Positions 7,260-11,359 of a stretch of DNA of 11,359 nucleotides are shown in pieces. The notes beneath the pieces are model-generated. The model searched no databases. It was not told where the DNA came from and saw only the letters and a list, made by a program, of their open reading frames with translations. The stretch spans positions 184 through 11,542 of the forward strand of contig DATC01000148.1 in assembly GCA_002504495.1 (NCBI GenBank). The letters are read 5' to 3'. Made by a program: the position numbers and the translations under genes. Within the stretch, counting starts at the first letter, position 1, and each line of letters begins with the position of its first letter. Source of the DNA: Methanomassiliicoccaceae archaeon UBA537 (GTDB lineage Archaea; Thermoplasmatota; Thermoplasmata; Methanomassiliicoccales; Methanomethylophilaceae).

Positions 7260-7999
7260 CAGGGAAGGTGTATCTGGTAGGGGCCGGTCCGGGCGATCCC
7301 GGACTCATCACGGTCAGGGGATTGGAGCTGCTCAGGAAGGCGGACGTCGTCGTATACGATGCTCTTGCGAATCCGGAGCTGCTGAAGGAGTGCAGGCCCG
7401 ATGCGGAGCTGATCGACGCCGGGAAGAGGGCGAGGGACCACCACCTCAGCCAATGGCAGACCAACGGGCTGCTGGTCGATCGTGCGAAGGAGGGTTCGGT
7501 GGTCGTCCGTCTCAAGGGCGGCGACCCGTTCCTCTTCGGTCGCGGAGCCGAGGAGGTCGAGGAGCTCAGGGCCGCAGGCGCGGAGGTGCACGTGGTCCCC
7601 GGCGTCTCCTCGTCCATTTCGGTTCCCGAGCTGGCAGGGATCCCCGTCACCCACAGGGACCATTCCTCGCTGGTCACGTTCGTCACGGGCCACGAGAAGG
7701 ACGGCCGCGAATCCGACCGCGTCGATTGGAAGGCCCTCGTGCAGGGCCACGGGACCCTCGTTATTATGATGGGGCTCGGCAATGCGGGGACCATCTCGAA
7801 GGAGCTCATGGCGGGAGGCATGTCCCCGGATATGCCCGCCGCGGTGATCTCCAAGGGTTCCACCCCCGAGCAGAGGGTCGTGACTACGACGGTCTCGGAG
7901 CTGGAATCCGCCATCAGGGAGCAGGCTGTGGAGCCTCCGGGCATAATCGTCGTGGGCGAGGTCGCATCCCTGAGGGAGAAATTAGGTGATCTCTCATGA
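7256..7999 (+). CDS. cobA: Uroporphyrinogen-III C-methyltransferase (SUMT)
   Basis: 247 residues. Transfers two methyl groups from S-adenosylmethionine to uroporphyrinogen III to form precorrin-2, committing it to siroheme, F430 and cobamides. Motifs: VGAGPGDPGLIT (8-19), DAGKRARDHHLSQ (54-66), VRLKGGDPFLFGRG (84-97), PGVSSSISVPELAGIPVTHR (115-134) and VTFVTGHE (140-147). This is a stand-alone SUMT, not fused to HemD or to a dehydrogenase as in CysG; the dehydrogenase is the first gene of the operon. Both ends are ATGA overlaps. It ends in TGA. Confidence 0.95.
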   Translation: MTGKVYLVGAGPGDPGLITVRGLELLRKADVVVYDALANPELLKECRPDAELIDAGKRARDHHLSQWQTNGLLVDRAKEGSVVVRLKGGDPFLFGRGAEEVEELRAAGAEVHVVPGVSSSISVPELAGIPVTHRDHSSLVTFVTGHEKDGRESDRVDWKALVQGHGTLVIMMGLGNAGTISKELMAGGMSPDMPAAVISKGSTPEQRVVTTTVSELESAIREQAVEPPGIIVVGEVASLREKLGDLS

Positions 8000-8871
8000 C
8001 GACATTAGGATTCATGCGTCCGATGGACAGGATAGCCGACTCTGTGGAGCTGGCCAAGAAGATGGGATTCGAGGCGATGTGCGCCCCGTCCATGGAGGTG
8101 CTTCCGGGAGAGGACGAGGCGTTCTCCAGGCTCGATTCCCTGCTGAAGCCCGGGGTCGTCGCGGTGGTCAGCTCCGTATCGGCCGCGGACCAGCTGAAGA
8201 GGCGCTACGGCGACGATCTGGCGAAGAGGTTCGAAGGAGTCGAGACCGTCGCCATAGGGCCTATCACCGCCGAGAGGCTGGCCAAAGCAGGCATCCGTGC
8301 ATCATCCGTCCCGGAGGACTACTCCTCCGAGGGGGTCGTCGATTCGCTGGGCGACGGAATCGGAGGGCGGACCGTCCTCCTTCTGAGATCGGACCGCGGC
8401 CGCGCCGTTCTGCCGGAAGGTCTTGCAGCCAAGGGCGCCGTCGTGGAGGACCTGCCGGTCTACAGGCTGAAGGAGTACGGTCTCAGCAACGCGCTGCTCC
8501 ATCTGGAGATGATGATAAAGCACGGAGCGCTGGACTCCATGGCGTTCACATCGCCTTCGAGCGCGGAGATGTTCCTGTCGCGCATCGAGGGCAAGTTCGG
8601 AAAGGAGAAGGCCCGCGAGCTGATGTCCGACGTCTGCATAGCCGCGATCGGTTCTCCTACCGCATCCAAGATCGAGGAGATGGGCTACACGGTGCGCATC
8701 GTTCCGGAGGAGTCCACCTTCGAGGCGATGCTCGAGGCCGTTCGCAGCGCCTTCGACCTGCGATACCGAATCCGCAGGACAGGGGCCCCTCCGGCGGCAT
8801 CGGCCGTCGAGGGGGTCGCCCTCACTCGATCAGCTTGTAGCAGCAGGGGACCTGCAGGCAGGCGTTGGTGA
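7996..8871 (+). CDS. hemD: Uroporphyrinogen-III synthase, with doubtful C-terminal tail
   Basis: Closes hydroxymethylbilane with inversion of ring D to uroporphyrinogen III. The family is divergent in sequence, but two Rossmann-like halves are recognisable: MRPMDRIADSVELAKKMG (7-24), AIGPITAERLAKAGI (86-100), VLLLRSDRGRAVLPEGL (127-143), AFTSPSSAEMFL (183-194) and IAAIGSPTASKIEEMG (215-230), with STFEAMLEAVRSAF as the usual last helix. AGGTGATC (7984-7991) is a near-perfect ribosome site. The standard stop is TGA at 8869-8871 (291 residues), but residues 256-291 look like non-coding translation, cover a hairpin and overlap the convergent gene by 50 nt. Codon 256 is CGA (8761-8763), the first CGA of the gene; ending there gives 255 residues, the normal family length. 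Function sure from context and motifs, end doubtful. Confidence 0.9.
   Translation: MTTLGFMRPMDRIADSVELAKKMGFEAMCAPSMEVLPGEDEAFSRLDSLLKPGVVAVVSSVSAADQLKRRYGDDLAKRFEGVETVAIGPITAERLAKAGIRASSVPEDYSSEGVVDSLGDGIGGRTVLLLRSDRGRAVLPEGLAAKGAVVEDLPVYRLKEYGLSNALLHLEMMIKHGALDSMAFTSPSSAEMFLSRIEGKFGKEKARELMSDVCIAAIGSPTASKIEEMGYTVRIVPEESTFEAMLEAVRSAFDLRYRIRRTGAPPAASAVEGVALTRSACSSRGPAGRRW
8786..8814. terminator. Hairpin between hemD and the convergent gene
   Basis: CCCCTC (8786-8791) pairs with GAGGGG (8809-8814) and GGCGGC (8793-8798) with GCCGTC (8803-8808, one G-T pair), with one bulged base and loop ATCG. It lies inside the standard-code tail of hemD but in the free gap of 58 nt if hemD ends at the CGA of 8761. 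It could serve transcripts from both sides; there is no T-run. Confidence 0.5.
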
Positions 8872-9226
8872 ACAGGTAGACCTGAGCCTTCTTCGGGTCC
8901 AATCCTTCGAACGCGGACTGCCAGCCGACCACGGGGACGTCCTGGAAGACGATGAAGTTCGTCCTGCCGCCTTCCGCAACGGTACGCTCGACCGCCTTCT
9001 TCAGGTCCCTGGCGAAGTCCACTCCTATATCGGACAGCCAATCGCGGTCGACGTTCACGGTCCTGGACTCCGGCTCCCTCTCGGAGAGCTCGGACACTAC
9101 GGTGTCCTTCAGGCTCTGCAGTCCGTCCATCTTGAATCCGGACAGAGTGCGGAGGTCTCCGGAGAGGAACTCGTCGATGTGCTCCATGGGGTCGCATTCC
9201 CTCGGACATCCTATGATCTTGCTCAT
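8822..9226 (-). CDS. Hypothetical protein with conserved-looking cysteines
   Basis: 134 residues, ending in TGA. I do not recognise the family. It has no signal peptide or membrane segment. An N-terminal CPREC motif (C7, C11) and a C-terminal cluster NACLQVPCCY (C123, C128, C129) could bind a metal or form a redox site; in between lie a helical, charged middle (about 35-85) and a hydrophobic strand region (NFIVFQDVPVVGW, 90-102). The start is set by a TATA box 25-30 nt upstream, which predicts a leaderless mRNA beginning at about the ATG. It is transcribed towards hemD and away from the membrane gene at 9348. Codon use matches its neighbours and includes no CGA. Confidence 0.7.
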   Translation of the reverse strand: MSKIIGCPRECDPMEHIDEFLSGDLRTLSGFKMDGLQSLKDTVVSELSEREPESRTVNVDRDWLSDIGVDFARDLKKAVERTVAEGGRTNFIVFQDVPVVGWQSAFEGLDPKKAQVYLFTNACLQVPCCYKLIE

Positions 9227-9232
9227 GAGATA

Positions 9233-9259
9233 CGGTACCGCGTGACCGGTGATAAATCA
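9233..9259 (-). promoter_or_regulatory. Promoter of the minus-strand gene at 9226
   Basis: On the minus strand TTTATC (9251-9256) lies about 28 nt before the ATG at 9226, the spacing expected for a leaderless archaeal transcript. A perfect 8-bp palindrome CGGTACCG (9233-9240) lies between TATA box and start and could be an operator. TATA likely, operator speculative. Confidence 0.5.
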
Positions 9260-9304
9260 TGCTGGCTATCCTGAGTTGCTCTATGAAACGTGGAACGCGA
9301 TACC

Positions 9305-9340
9305 TTTTAAATATGCACCATGGGATTGAAGAATCGAGGA
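9305..9340 (+). promoter_or_regulatory. TATA box and ribosome site of the membrane protein gene at 9348
   Basis: TTTTAAATAT (9305-9314) is a strong archaeal TATA box preceded by a BRE-like GCGATACC. Transcription should begin near 9336, giving a leader of about 12 nt that just includes GAGGA (9336-9340) as ribosome site. Confidence 0.7.
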
Positions 9341-9347
9341 AATAGCT

Positions 9348-9917
9348 ATGTCTTTTCTCGACAACTCGAAAAACGCCGGTACCGCCCTGTGGATCATCGG
9401 TATCGTCCAGATGCTTCTGGGGATCGTCGGACTGGTCTCCGGAATCCTCGACGACGAGACCGATACCCTCACGGCGATCATCGGAGGAATCGGCACCATC
9501 ATCGTCGGTTTCCTGTACTTCGGATTCGGAAAGAAGATCCGCTCCGGCGAGGTCTCCTCCAAGTGGGACATCGTCTGCCAGTTCGTCATGCTGACCGCCA
9601 CCGTCCTGTTCGTCAGCGGGCTCTTCGGCTACAGCGGCGACTTCGGCGGATGGATCGTCAGCATCATCGTCGGACTCATCTTCGCCTTCATCGTCTACTG
9701 GGTCTACAAGCGCATGACCGACGGCAAGACCGACACCCTCGACAAGATCCTCTGGATCCTCCTGGTCGTCATCATGGTCCTGTCCCTGCTCGGCAACCTG
9801 CTGACCATCGTCGCCTTCCCCATCGGAACCATCGAGGGAATCTGCGGCGTCATCATCTCCCTCTTCCTCCTCGTCGCCCTCTTCGACGACGATGTCAAGA
9901 AGAAGATGGGCATGTGA
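9348..9917 (+). CDS. Six-helix integral membrane protein of unknown function
   Basis: 189 residues, ending in TGA. Hydrophobic helices lie at about 12-33, 41-60, 74-95, 99-120, 133-153 and 157-179, with short loops (DDETDT at 35-40, KKIRSGEVSSK at 62-72, KRMTDGKTDTLDK at 121-133) and a charged end DDDVKKKMGM. The positive residues suggest that the loop after helix 2, the loop after helix 4 and the C-terminus are on the cytoplasmic side. There are no catalytic motifs. The gene has its own strong TATA box and ribosome site and is followed by a hairpin, so it is probably a single-gene unit. Its codon choice (ATC, GTC, GGA, CTG/CTC) is strongly biased and suggests good expression. Family unknown to me. 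Confidence 0.78.
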   Translation: MSFLDNSKNAGTALWIIGIVQMLLGIVGLVSGILDDETDTLTAIIGGIGTIIVGFLYFGFGKKIRSGEVSSKWDIVCQFVMLTATVLFVSGLFGYSGDFGGWIVSIIVGLIFAFIVYWVYKRMTDGKTDTLDKILWILLVVIMVLSLLGNLLTIVAFPIGTIEGICGVIISLFLLVALFDDDVKKKMGM

Positions 9918-9948
9918 TCGCAGGTCGATCGGACATATCCGAAAACCG

Positions 9949-9962
9949 GGGCTTCGGCCCCC
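9949..9962 (+). terminator. UUCG-capped hairpin after the membrane protein gene
   Basis: GGGGC-TTCG-GCCCC is a 5-bp stem capped by the very stable C(UUCG)G tetraloop, 31 nt after the stop codon. A pyrimidine-rich stretch (CTTCTTTTATCCC, 9973-9985) begins 10 nt later. The likely role is 3'-end formation or transcript protection. Confidence 0.6.
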
Positions 9963-9970
9963 ACTTATAC
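9963..9970 (+). promoter_or_regulatory. TATA box of the gene at 9992
   Basis: ACTTATAC is centred 25 nt before the ATG at 9992, predicting a leaderless mRNA; no Shine-Dalgarno is present, in agreement. Confidence 0.5.
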
Positions 9971-9991
9971 CACTTCTTTTATCCCGTTTCC

Positions 9992-10354
9992 ATGAGATGC
10001 TGCTTCGAAGCCGAGGATGTTCCGGAGGAGTTCGGAGTCCGCCTGGAATCGTTCCTCTCGGACCGCAATCTCCAGTCCGTGCTCGGGACCAGACGCACCG
10101 ACAGGAACGATCTGGTGATGACGGCCCTGGACTCGCTGAGAGCATCTGGAATCAGAGTATCGCTGTTCCCTTCCGACATCGTGGACGATCCCGAGGCGGT
10201 GCTGTTCCTCTCGTGGAAGGACATCGACGAGGCGTACCTGGGCGAGCACCCTCATGCCGATGCTATATTCGGCCAGGATCTCTGCCATCAGGTTCCCGCT
10301 CTGGTCCGCATCGTGCGTCCGAACCGAGATATTAATAGGCGACCAGTCGGTTAA
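9992..10354 (+). CDS. Small hypothetical protein, end doubtful
   Basis: 120 residues to TAA (10352-10354) by the standard code. I do not recognise a family. It is soluble and acidic, starting MRCCFEAEDV with a double cysteine; a helical region at about 13-52 is followed by strands at about 54-74 (RVSLFPSD, EAVLFLSW) and HPHADAIFGQDLCHQ. The start is supported by the TATA box 25 nt upstream. The end is odd: codon 112 (10325-10327) and codon 117 are CGA, the only ones in the gene, and the last nine residues overlie the TATA box of the next gene. Stopping at the first CGA gives 111 residues ending VRIVRPN and leaves the promoter outside the coding region. Confidence 0.62.
   Translation: MRCCFEAEDVPEEFGVRLESFLSDRNLQSVLGTRRTDRNDLVMTALDSLRASGIRVSLFPSDIVDDPEAVLFLSWKDIDEAYLGEHPHADAIFGQDLCHQVPALVRIVRPNRDINRRPVG
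10329..10337 (+). promoter_or_regulatory. TATA box of the DUF308-like gene at 10367
   Basis: ATATTAATA is centred 34 nt before the ATG at 10367, so transcription should begin near 10359 with a leader of about 8 nt. It begins 2 nt after the CGA at 10325-10327 of the preceding gene. Confidence 0.65.
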
Positions 10355-10366
10355 CTAGCCGATACA

Positions 10367-10891
10367 ATGCAAGTGGTTGTAGACAACTACAGGCCTTGGC
10401 AGAGGGAGCTCGTCATGGGCATCCTCTACCTGATCATGGGTGTGCTGATGGCCGTCCTCGGGAAGGACAGCCTGAACATCATCATAATGATCGCCGGCGC
10501 GTTTGCGCTGGTGTTCGGACTTATCACCGTCGCCGCGACTTTCAAGAACGGGATGGGTCCGGGCATCGTGACGGGCGTGGTGCTCGTGGTCTTCGGACTC
10601 CTGCTCCTCATCCTCCCCGGACTGTTCTCCGACCTCCTGATGATCATCCTCGGAGCAGGACTCATCATCGTGGGATTGATAACGCTCTTAGGCGCGAGCT
10701 CGTCGTTCGCGATATCCTTCGGGTCCAAGATGCTCACCATGGCCATCGCCGCGCTGATGGTCGTCATGGGAGTCTATGCGCTCCTGAACGTCAACGACAC
10801 GGCGGACATCGTGATGATCGTCATCGGAGCCATCGTCGCGCTCTCCGGTCTGATGGGTATCATCGCTGCCGTCAAGCTCAAGAACGCCTGA
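10367..10891 (+). CDS. DUF308/HdeD-like membrane protein
   Basis: 174 residues, ending in tandem stops TGA TAA. Six hydrophobic helices (about 13-32, 36-58, 65-85, 89-109, 121-141 and 146-168) come in pairs with repeated small-residue patterns such as MGVLMAVLG, ALVFGLITV, VVFGLLLLILPG, LIIVGLITLLG and VVMGVYALL, which is characteristic of the HdeD/DUF308 group of small membrane proteins. In enterobacteria HdeD is linked to acid resistance; in archaea the role is unknown. The start has a short leader behind the TATA box at 10329 and no clear ribosome site. It is convergent with the parvulin gene, sharing a hairpin. Confidence 0.8.
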   Translation: MQVVVDNYRPWQRELVMGILYLIMGVLMAVLGKDSLNIIIMIAGAFALVFGLITVAATFKNGMGPGIVTGVVLVVFGLLLLILPGLFSDLLMIILGAGLIIVGLITLLGASSSFAISFGSKMLTMAIAALMVVMGVYALLNVNDTADIVMIVIGAIVALSGLMGIIAAVKLKNA

Positions 10892-10907
10892 TAAAGGTGA
10901 AAACAAA

Positions 10908-10926
10908 GGAGGGGTTCGACCCCTCC
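10908..10926. terminator. Bidirectional terminator hairpin
   Basis: A perfect 8-bp stem (10908-10915 with 10919-10926, loop TCG) lies between two convergent stop codons. It is flanked by AAACAAA on the left, which reads as a T-run for the minus strand, and GAAATCATTT on the right. It can end transcripts from both genes. Confidence 0.75.
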
Positions 10927-10930
10927 GAAA

Positions 10931-11212
10931 TCATTTCTGTCCCGTGATCTTGATCACGTGGTAGCCGAACTCGGTCTTGACGGGCCCGATGACGTCTCCG
11001 GTCTTACCGTTGAAGCAGGCGTCCTCGAACTCCTTGACCATCTGGCCTTTGGAGAACCATCCGAGGTCTCCTCCCTTGGACTTGGATGGGCATCTGGAGA
11101 ACCTCTTCGCGAGCGCAGCGAAGTCCTCTCCCTTGTTCAGGCGGTCGATGATGCCGGCGGCATCCTTCTCATTGGGCACCAGTATGTGCGAGGCACGAAC
11201 GGATTTCACCAT
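10931..11212 (-). CDS. Parvulin-type peptidyl-prolyl cis-trans isomerase
   Basis: 93 residues, a single parvulin (PpiC/Rotamase) domain without signal peptide, so cytosolic. It catalyses cis-trans isomerisation of Xaa-Pro bonds during folding. Motifs along the length: VRASHILV (5-12), EDFAALAKRFSRCPSKSKGG (29-48), DLGWFSKGQMVKEFEDACF (49-67), GPVKTEFGYHVIKI (76-89). This is the size of bacterial Par10. A GTTATC TATA-like element about 26 nt upstream predicts a leaderless mRNA. It ends in TGA, 4 nt from the shared hairpin. The preceding minus-strand gene ends 37 nt upstream. Confidence 0.92.
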   Translation of the reverse strand: MVKSVRASHILVPNEKDAAGIIDRLNKGEDFAALAKRFSRCPSKSKGGDLGWFSKGQMVKEFEDACFNGKTGDVIGPVKTEFGYHVIKITGQK

Positions 11213-11233
11213 GCTCGGAGTGATGACGCGGAG

Positions 11234-11244
11234 GTAGATAACGG
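11234..11244 (-). promoter_or_regulatory. TATA-like element of the parvulin gene
   Basis: On the minus strand CCGTTATCTAC is centred about 27 nt before the ATG at 11212, consistent with a leaderless transcript. It is a weak match to the TATA consensus. Confidence 0.4.
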
Positions 11245-11260
11245 ATGCTCATGGAGCATC
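11244..11260 (-). terminator. Hairpin over the end of the upstream minus-strand gene
   Basis: GATGCTC-ATG-GAGCATC is a perfect 7-bp inverted repeat that includes the stop codon of the fragment at 11249. It could be a weak terminator or a regulatory site just upstream of the parvulin TATA element. Confidence 0.35.
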
Positions 11261-11359
11261 GACGGTCATCCTCTCGTGCATCACGAACGGAACCTTTCCC
11301 CAGAAGGAGATCGAGTAGAGCAGGACCGTACCTTTCATGCCCATGTAGTATCTCTTCTC
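11249..11359 (-). CDS. C-terminal fragment of an unidentified gene (5' part outside window)
   Basis: The minus-strand frame is open from the window edge to TGA at 11249-11251, giving 36 residues: a basic, aromatic start EKRYYMGMKG, a hydrophobic stretch TVLLYSISFWGKVPF and the end VMHERMTVDAP. The amino-acid pattern and codon choice look coding, and the stop is followed by a hairpin and the parvulin promoter. Too short to assign a family. Confidence 0.5.
   Translation of the reverse strand, partial: EKRYYMGMKGTVLLYSISFWGKVPFVMHERMTVDAP

Noticed and set aside
1..11359. tRNA, rRNA, CRISPR array, insertion sequence or attachment site
   Set aside because: I saw no cloverleaf-like sequence, no spaced direct repeats, no transposase or integrase motifs and no terminal repeats. 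The region reads as ordinary chromosome.

Overview
The window (about 11.4 kb, GC-rich) looks like a chromosomal segment of a methanogen-type archaeon. Promoters are archaeal TATA boxes sitting 25-28 nt before start codons, so several mRNAs are probably leaderless or nearly so. Ribosome sites are of the GGAGG/GGTGATC type. A seven-gene operon makes sirohydrochlorin, the precursor of siroheme, F430 and cobamides. The style of the small membrane proteins, single-domain parvulin and winged-helix protein suggests Methanomassiliicoccales, but that placement is from memory of the group and not proven here.

Layout. 2-1042: C-terminal part of a membrane-anchored surface protein, followed by a strong hairpin. 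1043-1319: non-coding stretch with several hairpins leading into a small winged-helix regulator (1320). 1580-2164 (minus): unknown protein, convergent with the regulator. 2221-2262: AT-rich divergent promoter flanked by an inverted repeat. 2282-8763/8871: tetrapyrrole operon sirC-hemA-hemB-hemL-hemC-cobA-hemD, with most junctions as ATGA overlaps. 8822-9226 (minus): cysteine-bearing unknown protein. 9348-9917, 9992-10354 and 10367-10891: a six-helix membrane protein, a small unknown protein and a DUF308/HdeD-like membrane protein, each with its own TATA box. 10931-11212 (minus): parvulin prolyl isomerase. 11249-11359 (minus): C-terminal fragment of another gene.

How the operon works: HemA and HemL make 5-aminolevulinate from glutamyl-tRNA, HemB makes porphobilinogen, HemC and HemD make uroporphyrinogen III, CobA methylates it to precorrin-2, and the SirC-like protein would oxidise this to sirohydrochlorin.

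The most striking observation is codon CGA. In about 3,500 codons of gene bodies I find no in-frame CGA, although there are roughly 200 arginine codons. Yet five genes carry an in-frame CGA exactly at, or a few codons before, their natural C-terminus. In hemB there is no standard stop at all: its frame stays open through hemL to the end of hemC. The other eleven genes end in TGA. Taken together this suggests that CGA acts as a stop codon in this organism (a variant genetic code, or an equivalent such as C-to-U mRNA editing to UGA). For genes affected by this, coordinates run to the first standard stop (except hemB, which ends at its CGA) and the probable CGA end is given in the text.
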